From DASSFZ01 sp035292585 (lineage in GTDB: Bacteria > Chloroflexota > Anaerolineae > Fen-1058), in NCBI GenBank assembly GCA_035292585.1, contig DATDPU010000057.1, positions 38,688 through 102,687 of the forward strand: a stretch of DNA of 64,000 nt, given 5' to 3'. The notes under the pieces were generated by a model. That model was not told the DNA's origin and ran no database searches. It saw only the letters and a program-made list of their open reading frames with translations. Below, one piece after another: positions 52,306 to 60,114 of this stretch. The translations under genes and the position numbers were made by a program. Every line of letters begins with the position of its first letter. Position 1 is the first letter of the stretch.

Positions 52306-53471
52306 TGACCTTCAATTACCCCTTGCTCCTGGTCGCCAGCGACGACCCTTATCCCACCTACAAGTGGATGCGTGACGACGACCCCGCTCACTACTCGGCG
52401 ACGGAGGAGGTGTGGGTGCTGACGCGCTATGCCGATTGTTCAGCCGCTTTCAAGGACTGGAAAACGTGGTCGTCGGAGCGGCGCGGCAACCTGCTCAACG
52501 ACCTCCCTGAGCGGATCGGCAAGACGCTCGGCACCAGCGACCCGCCCAAGCACACCTTCGCGCGTTCGATCGTCAACAAGGCATTCACGCCGCGCACGGT
52601 GACCGACTTAAAGCCTACCGTGCAGGCGCTGGCCCGGCAGTTGTGTACGCGCGCGCGCGAGCTGGGCACGATCGAGTTTGTCGCCGACATCTCCGCGCCG
52701 TTCAACGCCGCCATCCTCGGCGCGATGTTCGGCGTGCCGGAGCAGGATTTCATCGACCTGCGCCACTGGCTGGACGATTTCTTCAAGCGCGAGAAGCCGC
52801 CGGCCGGCGGAGAGCCGCGCCAGGTGGTGGCGATGCGCCAGCTGCGCAGCTACTTGAACGCGCTCGCCGAGCAGCGGCAGGCTCAACCGGGCGAGGATTT
52901 GATGTCGGCGATGCTTCTCGCCGAAGAGAACGGTCAGCGGTTGGCGCTCGAACAGGTCGTCGTGACGACGATGACGTTTCTCACCGCCGGATTCGAGTCC
53001 ACCAACAACCTGTTCACGAACCTGGCCTACGCGCTGTCGCTGCATCCTGATGTGTTGGCGGAGGTGTGCGCGCGGCCGGACTCGATCCCGGCGTTTGTGG
53101 AAGAAGGGATGCGTTGGGATGCCCCGGCGCAGGGCTTCGTGCGCTCGCCCACACGCGCTGTTGCGCTGCACGACAAGGTCATCCCGCAGGGCGCGCAGGT
53201 GCTGCTGCACATCGGCTCGGCCAATCGCGACGAGCGGGCATTTGCCGATGCGGATCGGTTCGACCTTCACCGGCCTGATCAACGCCATCTGGGCATGGGT
53301 CAGGGCATTCACTTCTGCGTCGGCGCGCCGCTCGGCCGCGCGATGGCGCAGTTCTTGTTCGAGGCCCTGCTGCCCGTCAGCGCACGTTGGGAAGTTGATC
53401 TGAGCACGGCCGCCCGCGTGACGACACCTAACTTCCGTGGCTTCACCCGCCTGCCGCTGACAATCGCCTGA
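52305..53471 (+). CDS. Cytochrome P450
   Basis: ATG 52305 overlaps the dioxygenase stop (TGATG). The 388-residue soluble P450 has the I-helix AGFESTN (a variant of AGxET), ExxR as EEGMR in the K helix, the substrate-side DPPKHTFARSIVNKAFTP motif and the heme loop GQGIHFCVGAPLGR with Cys338. Redox partners are not encoded in the window. Coupled translation with a ring-cleaving enzyme suggests it makes the catechol, for example by O-demethylation or hydroxylation of an aromatic. Confidence 0.95.
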   Translation: MTFNYPLLLVASDDPYPTYKWMRDDDPAHYSATEEVWVLTRYADCSAAFKDWKTWSSERRGNLLNDLPERIGKTLGTSDPPKHTFARSIVNKAFTPRTVTDLKPTVQALARQLCTRARELGTIEFVADISAPFNAAILGAMFGVPEQDFIDLRHWLDDFFKREKPPAGGEPRQVVAMRQLRSYLNALAEQRQAQPGEDLMSAMLLAEENGQRLALEQVVVTTMTFLTAGFESTNNLFTNLAYALSLHPDVLAEVCARPDSIPAFVEEGMRWDAPAQGFVRSPTRAVALHDKVIPQGAQVLLHIGSANRDERAFADADRFDLHRPDQRHLGMGQGIHFCVGAPLGRAMAQFLFEALLPVSARWEVDLSTAARVTTPNFRGFTRLPLTIA

Positions 53472-53473
53472 GA

Positions 53474-53591
53474 GGCTGTCTGAAAACCTCAAAGTACAGC
53501 GCTCTGTCCACCGCGAGGACGCGGTGGACACCCGCGACGGGAGCACTGCACCGCATGTGGACGCGGGCTTCGAGCAACTTTTCAGGCTGCC
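53474..53591. mobile_element. MITE-like element with GGCTGTCTGAAAA-type ends
   Basis: Ends GGCTGTCTGAAAA (53474-53486) and TTTTCAGGCTGCC (53579-53591) match as inverted repeats at 11 of 13 positions. The core shares GCGAGGAC and CGGGCTTCGAGC-type blocks with the 78-bp element at 2978 and the palindromes near 55404. No clear target-site duplication was seen. Confidence 0.5.
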
Positions 53592-53681
53592 CTAGGCGCC
53601 GTCGAAGGGTCGCACGGCCAAGGCTAAGCGGAGATCTGTACCGATCGTAGTGCTGAAGAACCTCTCGATTTCCATTAACCA

Positions 53682-53734
53682 GTCCGACTATTTCGGACAA
53701 TCGGCTTGCCAGCCAGCCGTGTTTGCCCGATACT
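53682..53734 (+). promoter_or_regulatory. Promoter/operator of the ABC transporter binding-protein gene
   Basis: Dyad GTCCGA-n5-TCGGAC (53682-53698), TTGCCA (53706-53711), 17 bases, GATACT (53729-53734). It is a close relative of 43068-43120 and probably a second target of the IclR regulator. Confidence 0.7.
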
Positions 53735-53869
53735 ATACGCACTCCCGCTAATCCACCGTTGGATATGCATCACCACAGCGTGTGACCAGCTAGACTGCAT
53801 TCGACAGCGGGGCCGTGCGCCGTCTAGTTGGATAGCCGAGGATCGATTCAAACATTGGAGGAGGAGCTT

Positions 53870-55099
53870 ATGAATCGGGCAATCAGGCGCTTGTTCAGTA
53901 TTGGATCCGTGCGGCTGGCCATCGTATGCGCGCTGTGCGCGGCTCTGGCGCTCGCGGCCTGTGGGCCGTCCGGTGCGCTGCCCAGCTCGATCAAGATCGG
54001 CGCGGTGGTGCCGCTGACTGGCCGCTATGCTGCGGGCGGCGAGCAGATCAAGAACGGCTATGAACTGGCCGTCGAGGCGATCAACAACGCCGGCGGCGTG
54101 TCGGTAGGCGGGACGAAGATTCCGCTGGAGTTGATCGTCCTCGATGATGAGTCCGACGCGACCAAGACCGTGCAACGACTGGAGACCTTGTTTTCCAGCA
54201 ATGAGGTCGTGGCGTACCTCGGCGGGTTTGGCAGCGACCTGCACGCGGCGGCGGCGGCCATTGCCGAGAAGAACAAGGTTCCCTACATCGGCGTTGCCTT
54301 CGCCCTGTACAACGTTCACCAAAAAGGCTTCAAGTATCTCTTCTCGCCATTCCCCAAGTCGCCCAGTCTCGCCGTGACGACCTTCGACCTGCTCGACAGC
54401 CTCTCACCCAAGCCGTCCAATATCGCCATCTTTGCCGAGACGACCGACTGGGGTACGGAGTTGAGCGGCCTGTGGAAGGACGAAGCGGCGAAACGCGGCT
54501 ATAGCGTCGTGGCAGACCAGACGTACGCGCCCGGCTCGCAGGATTTCTCGCCGAACATCCTGGCCGCCAAGGATGCGGGCGCTGAAGTGGTGCTGGCGCT
54601 GCCCAACCCACCGGATGGCCTGGCGCTGGCGAAGCAAATCAAGGAGCTGGATTTCAACGCCGGCTTGTACGTATTCATTCGCGCCGCCGATAGTCTGGCC
54701 TGGGCCGAGAACCTCGGCGCGGACGGCAACTACGTCCTGCTCATGCCCGGCTGGAATCCCGAAGTGAAGTTTGAAGGGGTCGCCGACATGTTGCAGCGCC
54801 ACCAGGCGAAATACGGCAAATCGGCGCAAGCGACGACCGGCCCGGCCTACGCCGCCGTTCAAATCCTGGCCGATGCGATCACCCGCGCAGGCAGCGTCGA
54901 TCGGGATAAGATTCGGGATGCCATCGCCGCGACGGATATGACGACCGTCGTCGGCTCGGTGAAATTCAATGCGGATGGCACGGGTCAGGTCACGACGATC
55001 ATCAACCAGTGGCAGGACGGCAAGCAGGTGCTGATCTGGCCGCCCGATCAGGCCGTCGGTCAGGTGATGTACCCGGCCGCTTCGTGGACAGAACGCTGA
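53870..55099 (+). CDS. Branched-chain-amino-acid-type ABC transporter substrate-binding lipoprotein
   Basis: ATG 53870 lies after GGAGGAGGAGC. The 409-residue protein has a lipoprotein signal (lipobox LAAC, about residue 29-32) and a two-lobed periplasmic-binding-protein type 1 (LivK-like) domain: IKIGAVVPLTGRYAAGGEQI, LDDESDATKTVQRLE, YIGVAFALYNVH, TTDWGTELSG. Such binding proteins also take up aromatic acids in soil bacteria; the shared operator with the CMD-IclR pair supports that. A 14-bp-stem hairpin follows, as is common where this gene is expressed above the rest. Confidence 0.93.
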   Translation: MNRAIRRLFSIGSVRLAIVCALCAALALAACGPSGALPSSIKIGAVVPLTGRYAAGGEQIKNGYELAVEAINNAGGVSVGGTKIPLELIVLDDESDATKTVQRLETLFSSNEVVAYLGGFGSDLHAAAAAIAEKNKVPYIGVAFALYNVHQKGFKYLFSPFPKSPSLAVTTFDLLDSLSPKPSNIAIFAETTDWGTELSGLWKDEAAKRGYSVVADQTYAPGSQDFSPNILAAKDAGAEVVLALPNPPDGLALAKQIKELDFNAGLYVFIRAADSLAWAENLGADGNYVLLMPGWNPEVKFEGVADMLQRHQAKYGKSAQATTGPAYAAVQILADAITRAGSVDRDKIRDAIAATDMTTVVGSVKFNADGTGQVTTIINQWQDGKQVLIWPPDQAVGQVMYPAASWTER

Positions 55100-55133
55100 T
55101 CCATTCCTTCCATCATCAATAGAACCCGCTTGT

Positions 55134-55174
55134 TCCGACCCGTCAGGACGCTTGGGCTGCCCTGATGGGTCGGA
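55134..55174 (+). terminator. Hairpin after the binding-protein gene
   Basis: A 14-bp stem (55134-55147 with 55161-55174, one G-U pair) has a 13-nt loop and only two following Ts. It probably limits transcription into the downstream genes. Confidence 0.45.
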
Positions 55175-55190
55175 TTCTGAAAGGTGAAGT

Positions 55191-55360
55191 CTAGTACCCC
55201 GACCGCCTAATTCTGCGGGGTTGGGACGGCACAACCGCCGCCCTCTTTAGAAGGCAATGAAAGGCGGCGGCTGGCACTGCCGTCCGCCGCAGGCCCACGG
55301 GGCGGCTTCGCACTGCAACTGCGGCAGGAACTATGCAACTTCAAGTTGTCGAAGTACTAG
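55191..55360. mobile_element. 170-bp MITE-like element, copy 1
   Basis: The ends CTAGTACCCCGAC and GTCGAAGTACTAG form inverted repeats (11 of 13). A second copy with the same ends and nearly the same body, plus a 26-bp insertion, lies at 63790-63985. No ORF fits. Flanking target-site duplication is unclear. Confidence 0.8.
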
Positions 55361-55371
55361 TTGCAACGGTA

Positions 55372-55386
55372 GACCTCGGAGGTCTG
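55372..55386. repeat. AGACCT-n-AGGTCT mini-palindrome, copy 3
   Basis: AGACCTCGGAGGTCT, 12 bases after the 170-bp element. Confidence 0.5.
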
Positions 55387-55531
55387 CTGGCCGGGGGGCA
55401 CTGGAGTAGGGACTTTGTTGCTCCAAGCCCGCGTCCCCGCGGGCGTCTATCCTGATCGACCGCGGGGACGCGGTCGGTGAGCAAACGGATCGGTCGGATT
55501 CTGAAGGGTGAAGGGATTACCGGAGTAGAAG

Positions 55532-56266
55532 TTGGGCGCGCTGCTACAGCTGGAGCAGGTTTCAAAGGCGTTCAAAGGGTTGCAGGCGGTGCTCTCCGTC
55601 ACGGCAACCGTCGCCCAGGGTGAGATTTTGGGGCTGATCGGCCCGAATGGCGCCGGCAAGACGACGCTGTTCAATCTCATCACGGGGTTTTACCGCCCGG
55701 ACAGCGGCCGTATCGTGTTCAAGGGTCGCGACGTGACGCGCCTGGGAACCGATCGGCGCTGCCAATACGGCATCGCTCGCACCTTTCAACTGGTGCGCCC
55801 GTTTCCCGACCTGACCGTGCTGCAAAACGTCACCGTCGGTCGCGTCTACGGGTGCGAGCCGGCCCGTACATTGAGCCAGGCCAAAGTGGAAGCGCGCGAG
55901 ACATTGGAGTTCGTCGGTCTGGCGCACCGCGCCGCCGAACATGCCAAGCACCTGACGCTGGTAGATCGCAAGCGGCTGGAGTTGGCGCGCGCGCTGGCGA
56001 CCCGCCCTACCCTCCTGTTGCTCGATGAACTGCTGGCCGGGCTGAACCCCTCCGAAGTGGTGGCGGAGATGGAATTGATTCGCCGCATCCGGGATTCCGG
56101 CGTAACCGTGATCATGGTCGAGCACCTGGTCAAGGCGGTCTTCGGTATCTCCGATCGGGTTGCCGTGCTGAACGCGGGCGAGAAGATCGCCGAGGGGCCG
56201 CCCGACGCCGTCGCCAGCGATCCGCGCGTTATTGATGCCTACCTGGGACAAGCCGGCCATGCTTGA
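55532..56266 (+). CDS. Branched-chain-type ABC transporter ATPase (LivG-like)
   Basis: TTG 55532 follows CCGGAG. The 244-residue ATPase has Walker A GPNGAGKT, the LivG-typical RTFQLVRPFPDLTVLQNV Q-loop, a variant signature LTLVDRKRLELARALA and Walker B LLLLDELLAGLNPSE with the H-loop VEHLVKAV. Walker B ends in LDELLAG, where LDEPxAG is usual; this is common in LivG. The gene overlaps the LivF-like gene by 8 bases. Confidence 0.93.
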   Translation: MGALLQLEQVSKAFKGLQAVLSVTATVAQGEILGLIGPNGAGKTTLFNLITGFYRPDSGRIVFKGRDVTRLGTDRRCQYGIARTFQLVRPFPDLTVLQNVTVGRVYGCEPARTLSQAKVEARETLEFVGLAHRAAEHAKHLTLVDRKRLELARALATRPTLLLLDELLAGLNPSEVVAEMELIRRIRDSGVTVIMVEHLVKAVFGISDRVAVLNAGEKIAEGPPDAVASDPRVIDAYLGQAGHA

Positions 56267-56996
56267 AGTGCGCGAACTGGCGGCGGCCTACGGCGATCTC
56301 CAGGTGTTGTGGGATATTTCGCTCGAGGTACAGGCAGGCGAGATCGTCGTTTTGATCGGGCCGAATGGGGCGGGCAAGACGACGTTCCTGCGCACGATCG
56401 CGGGGTTGCATCGGCCGCTGTCCGGCAGTATTATCCTTGAGGGATCGCCCATTCACGCGCTGCCCGCGCATCAGATTGTCGAACGGGGGATCATCCTGGT
56501 GCCGGAAGGACGACGGCTGTTCGGCGGGATGAACGTGCTGGAAAATCTGGAGCTTGGCGCGTTCACCGCTCGCGCGCGCGAGAAACGCCGCGAGACGCTG
56601 AAGCGCGTATTCGATCTCTTTCCGATTCTATCCCAGCGCCTCAACCAGCGCGCTGCGACGTTGAGCGGCGGTCAGCAGCAGATGGTGGCGATCGGCCGGG
56701 CGCTGATGGGCTTGCCGCGACTGCTGATGCTGGATGAGCCATCGCTGGGCCTGGCGCCGTTGGTGGTGCAGAATATCTTTGACGTGGTGCGCGGCATCGG
56801 CCGCGAGGGTGTCACGGTGCTGCTCGTCGAGCAAAACGCCCGGCTCGCGCTCGACCTGGCCGATCGGGCGTACGTGGTCGAGCAGGGACGGATCGCCGGC
56901 CAGGGCACGGGCGCGAGTCTATTGGCCGATCAGCATGTGCGCCAGGTCTATCTGGGCTACACGGCGGCGGAGCGATCCACGCACCTACACAAATGA
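56259..56996 (+). CDS. Branched-chain-type ABC transporter ATPase (LivF-like)
   Basis: ATG 56259 lies inside the 3' end of the previous gene, so translation is coupled. The 245-residue LivF-like ATPase has Walker A GPNGAGKT, GIILVPEGRRLFGGMNVLENL, signature LSGGQQQM, Walker B LLMLDEPSLGLAPL and VEQNARLALDLAD. It pairs with the LivG-like ATPase to energise the LivH/LivM permeases. Confidence 0.94.
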   Translation: MLEVRELAAAYGDLQVLWDISLEVQAGEIVVLIGPNGAGKTTFLRTIAGLHRPLSGSIILEGSPIHALPAHQIVERGIILVPEGRRLFGGMNVLENLELGAFTARAREKRRETLKRVFDLFPILSQRLNQRAATLSGGQQQMVAIGRALMGLPRLLMLDEPSLGLAPLVVQNIFDVVRGIGREGVTVLLVEQNARLALDLADRAYVVEQGRIAGQGTGASLLADQHVRQVYLGYTAAERSTHLHK

Positions 56997-57005
56997 ACAC
57001 GAATC
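56968..57005. repeat. Half-copy of the TCCACGAA-family repeat
   Basis: GATCCACGCACCTACACAAA and AACACGAAT overlap the 3' end of the LivF-like gene and the short gap before the permease gene. It resembles the left arm of the palindromes at 44340 and 49379. Confidence 0.4.
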
Positions 57006-57014
57006 GGTAATTGC

Positions 57015-57893
57015 ATGAGCGTCGAGACGGTTGCGCAGAACTTAGTGTTCGGGCTGTTCGTGGGCAGCATGTACGGCGTCGCCGCGGTGGGCCTGGCGCT
57101 CGTCTTCGGCGTGCTGAAAGTCTTGAACGTGGCGCACGGCGAGCTGTTGATGCTCGGCGGCTACGTGACCTTCTGGCTGTTCACGCTGCTTCGCATCGAC
57201 CCGTTCCTCTCGCTGCTGGTCACCGTTCCGGTCCTATTTGTTCTTGGCATGGTGTTAAACCGGGTCGTTTTTCGCCACGTCGTACGGCTCACCGGCGAGA
57301 CCAAGATCAAGAACTCGCTGCTGGTCAGCTTCGGGCTATCGCTGATTTTGCAGAATGTCGCCATCCAGCTGTTCACGGCCGACGAACGCGGCGTCCAGAT
57401 GAGTTACTCCGGGGCGGGGTTGAAGGCCTTCGGGATCATGCTGCCCTATACGCGCCTGATGATCCTGGTGATCGCGCTGGCGGCGATTCTATCGCTGCAT
57501 CTCTTTCTCCAGCGCACTTATACGGGCAAGGCGATCCGGGCCACGGCGGAAGACTGGGAAGCCGCTGCGCTCGCCGGGATCAGCATCCAGCGCATTTATC
57601 TGTTGACCTTCGGGCTGGGCGCGGCGATGGCGGGCATCGCCGGGACGCTGGTCAGCGTGAGTTACGGCGTCGCACCCAGCATCGGCCTGGCCTGGACGCT
57701 GCGGGCGCTGATCGTCATCGTGCTGGCGGGCACGGGAAGTATTTTAGGCGCCTTCCCGGTCGGGTTGTTTCTGGGCGCAGCCGAGGCGCTGAGCGCAACC
57801 TTCATCGGGCCGGCTTACCGCGAGCTGGTGGGCTTGGTGATCTTTCTGCTCGTCTTGCTGCTCCGCCCCCAAGGGCTGTTTGGAAGGGCGTAG
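57015..57893 (+). CDS. Branched-chain-type ABC permease (LivH-like)
   Basis: This 292-residue integral membrane protein has about eight helices and the LivH signature LVFGVLKVLNVAHGELLMLGGY near its N-terminus, RATAEDWEAAALAGISIQRI in the cytoplasmic coupling loop and LLLRPQGLFGR at its end. It forms the channel with the LivM-like subunit that follows 5 bases later. Confidence 0.95.
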   Translation: MSVETVAQNLVFGLFVGSMYGVAAVGLALVFGVLKVLNVAHGELLMLGGYVTFWLFTLLRIDPFLSLLVTVPVLFVLGMVLNRVVFRHVVRLTGETKIKNSLLVSFGLSLILQNVAIQLFTADERGVQMSYSGAGLKAFGIMLPYTRLMILVIALAAILSLHLFLQRTYTGKAIRATAEDWEAAALAGISIQRIYLLTFGLGAAMAGIAGTLVSVSYGVAPSIGLAWTLRALIVIVLAGTGSILGAFPVGLFLGAAEALSATFIGPAYRELVGLVIFLLVLLLRPQGLFGRA

Positions 57894-57898
57894 CGCCG

Positions 57899-58879
57899 AT
57901 GAGCGAAGCGATCGAGCGAGTTGCTCCTTCGGTGTCAACGCCGCGCAGCTCGGGTTGGCTCCGGCTTGCACTCGTCGTCGTGGCGGCCGCGCTGTTGGCG
58001 CTGGCGCCGCAGTTGGTGAAACGCGACGATGTGATCAATCTGTTGTTCATCGTCCTGCTTTACATCAGCCTGGGCCAGAGCTGGAACATCCTGGCCGGGT
58101 TCGTCGGACAGACCAGCCTGGGCCACGCGGCATTCTTTGGCATCGGCGCGCTCACGACGCGCACGCTGTGGACGAACGGCGGGCCTTTTCTCTTGGCGCT
58201 GCTCCTCGGCGCGTTAGCGGCGACGCTCTTCGCGCTGGTCATCGGCGTGCCGACTTTTCGGCTGCGGGGCGCTTACTTCGCGATCGGGACGCTGGGCATG
58301 GCCGAAGCGCTACGGATCACCATCAGCCAGACCTCGCCGCTGGTCAGCACCTTGCCGACCGAGCAGATTGTCGGCTACAATCTGGCGACACGCTATTACC
58401 TGGCGCTCGTCCTGGCGCTGGCGACGATTGGAGCGGCGGCTTTTCTGCTGCGCTCGCGCTTGAGCCTGGGAATGCTGGCGGTGCGCGAGGACGAGGAAGC
58501 TGCGCAGGCGACGGGTGTGAACCCGCTCAAGCACAAGCTGATCGCGTTCACGATCAGCAGCTTCTTCGCCGGTCTGGCGGGCGGCGTCTTCGCGTTCTAT
58601 CACGTCAGCTATTACCCGGAGGCGACGTTCAGCCCGCACTGGACGTTTGACGCACTGTTGATCAGCTTCGTCGGCGGGCTGGGGACGATCGGCGGCCCGG
58701 TGATCGGCGCTATCTTTTACGTTCTGGTTCGAGAACGGCTGGCGGTGACGCTGGTGGACGTTCATCAGATTCTCTTCGGCGTCCTGTTTATCATCGTGGT
58801 GCTGGTATTTCCGGGTGGGCTGGTGGAAGCCTGGGATCGGCTGCGCCAGGCGCGCTGGTTTTCCAGGCGCGCGCGCTGA
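57899..58879 (+). CDS. Branched-chain-type ABC permease (LivM-like)
   Basis: ATG 57899 gives 326 residues. The protein has an N-terminal extension of about 25 residues, then about nine helices with the LivM features LGQSWNILAGFVGQTSLGHAAFFGIGA, REDEEAAQATGVNPLKHKL (coupling loop) and FVGGLGTIGGPVIGA. It completes a five-gene transporter (binding protein, LivG, LivF, LivH, LivM). Substrate is probably an aromatic acid given the neighbours, which is inference. Confidence 0.95.
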   Translation: MSEAIERVAPSVSTPRSSGWLRLALVVVAAALLALAPQLVKRDDVINLLFIVLLYISLGQSWNILAGFVGQTSLGHAAFFGIGALTTRTLWTNGGPFLLALLLGALAATLFALVIGVPTFRLRGAYFAIGTLGMAEALRITISQTSPLVSTLPTEQIVGYNLATRYYLALVLALATIGAAAFLLRSRLSLGMLAVREDEEAAQATGVNPLKHKLIAFTISSFFAGLAGGVFAFYHVSYYPEATFSPHWTFDALLISFVGGLGTIGGPVIGAIFYVLVRERLAVTLVDVHQILFGVLFIIVVLVFPGGLVEAWDRLRQARWFSRRAR

Positions 58880-58936
58880 GTCGCCGATAAGAGTAGGGTT
58901 CGACCAATTAGTTTTGTCCTGTTCTACTGGGTTGTT

Positions 58937-59006
58937 TCACCGCCGAGTCGCAGAGTACGCGGAGGATTTATAGAAAAACTCAGCGCTCGCGGCGTCTCGG
59001 CGGTGA
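58937..59006. repeat. TCACCGCCGAG/CTCGGCGGTGA interrupted palindrome
   Basis: Perfect 11-bp arms at 58937-58947 and 58996-59006 enclose a 48-bp centre. A left-arm copy occurs near 3120. It lies between the transporter and the FAH-family gene. Confidence 0.6.
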
Positions 59007-59048
59007 GACCTAGCAGAATTAAGCAGTCAAAGCAGTGGGAGCGATGGA

Positions 59049-59930
59049 ATGCGATTAGTGACCTACGATTCTGACGAGAACTGGCGCGCGGGCGTGATGC
59101 TTGCTGATCAGGTGGTGGATGCCGCCGTCGCCGCCGAAGCCGCAGGCTTGGCTCAGGACGGCGCGATCGATTGGACATCGAACCGAAGCATCATCCAGCT
59201 ATCGCCCGATCGGCTGGCCCGATTGGAAGACGCCGCGCGCACGCTCGCCGCGCAGCATGCTATTGACCCGGCACGCCTCGGCCCACCGATCGTCGATCCG
59301 GAAAAGATCATCTGCCTGGGGCTGAACTATCGCGATCACGCGCAAGAAGCGAACCAGCCGATCCCGCCGGCGCCCAACCTCTTCGCCAAGTTTCGCAACG
59401 CGCTCACCGGCCCGGCCAGCCCAATCGTCTCGCCCGGCGTCAGCCAGGAGATCGATTACGAAGCGGAGTTAGCGGTGGTTATCGGGCAGCGCTGCAAGAA
59501 CGTGCCCGCAGCCGATGCGCTGAACGTCGTGGCCGGGTACATGGCGTTCAACGATGTCAGCGCCCGCGATGTGCAGCTGCGCACCAGCCAGTGGCTGGCC
59601 GGGAAGTCACTCGATACCTTTGCCCCGTGCGGCCCGGCGCTGGTGATCGACGAAATCCGCGATCCGCAGGCGCTGCGCCTATCAACGCGCGTCAATGGGG
59701 AGACGCTTCAGTACGGGAACACACGTGATATGATCTACTCCGTGGCCGAGACGATCGCGTTCATCAGCCAGCTGATGACGTTGCAGCCGGGCGACATCAT
59801 CGCCACCGGCACACCGGCGGGCGTAGGCTTCAAGCGCGAACCGCCGGTCTTTCTCCGTCACGGCGATATCGTGGAAGTCGAGGTCGAGGGCATCGGGGTT
59901 CTGCGCAACCCGGTTGTCGGTAAGCACTAA
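59049..59930 (+). CDS. Fumarylacetoacetate hydrolase-family protein
   Basis: This 293-residue protein has an N-terminal cap (about 1-75) and the FAH core: ICLGLNYRDHAQEAN, IDYEAELAVVIG (Glu/Glu metal ligands), GYMAFNDVSARDVQ, GKSLDTFAPCGPALV and ATGTPAGVGF. FAH-family members in aromatic pathways include 5-oxopent-3-ene-1,2,5-tricarboxylate decarboxylase and 2-hydroxyhepta-2,4-diene-1,7-dioate isomerase (HpcE-like), as well as acylpyruvases. Given the meta pathway, a decarboxylase or isomerase on the ring-cleavage product is likely. Confidence 0.9.
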   Translation: MRLVTYDSDENWRAGVMLADQVVDAAVAAEAAGLAQDGAIDWTSNRSIIQLSPDRLARLEDAARTLAAQHAIDPARLGPPIVDPEKIICLGLNYRDHAQEANQPIPPAPNLFAKFRNALTGPASPIVSPGVSQEIDYEAELAVVIGQRCKNVPAADALNVVAGYMAFNDVSARDVQLRTSQWLAGKSLDTFAPCGPALVIDEIRDPQALRLSTRVNGETLQYGNTRDMIYSVAETIAFISQLMTLQPGDIIATGTPAGVGFKREPPVFLRHGDIVEVEVEGIGVLRNPVVGKH

Positions 59931-59946
59931 GCTACCCCTCACCCTG

Positions 59947-59971
59947 ACCCTCTCCCCGCTGGGGAGAGGGT
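59947..59971 (+). terminator. CCCTCTCCCC-GCT-GGGGAGAGGG hairpin
   Basis: An 11-bp stem with a 3-nt loop 17 bases after the FAH-family stop. No long U tract follows; it could be a terminator or a common dispersed repeat. Confidence 0.45.
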
Positions 59972-60114
59972 GAAACTCAACGTCGCAATGAAAGGAGGGG
60001 CAACAAGATTCGATAGACAGGCAGTGTGCGCCCACGAACATCGTCAAGCCGCTGTGGCCCAGCGTGGTGCAATGAGCGCCGCGCCGTCCACGCATTCAAT
60101 CAGGAGAACAGACG

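Larger units (their letters stand above)
53472..53869. other. Intergenic region with MITE-like element and transporter promoter
   Basis: It holds the element at 53474-53591 and the shared promoter/operator at 53682-53734. The leader of about 130 bases before 53870 shows no clear structure. Confidence 0.5.
55100..55531. other. Intergenic region with hairpin, MITE and short repeats
   Basis: Contains the hairpin 55134-55174, the 170-bp element 55191-55360, the mini-palindrome at 55372-55386 and GACCGCGGGGACGCGGTC-type palindromes (about 55404-55475). A 22-bp direct repeat (one mismatch) is present at 55168-55189 and 55492-55513. Confidence 0.6.

Noticed and set aside
53443..53742. Minus-strand coding of the conserved SGKxGxLASRLSxIVG peptide shared with 43068-43120
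   Set aside because: The two DNA blocks contain a covarying dyad and matched -35/-10 elements, and the frames have no other similarity, so regulatory DNA is the better reading.
57011..57898. Long upstream extension of the LivM-like frame
   Set aside because: It is the shadow of the LivH-like gene in another frame; the ATG at 57899 gives a normal LivM length.
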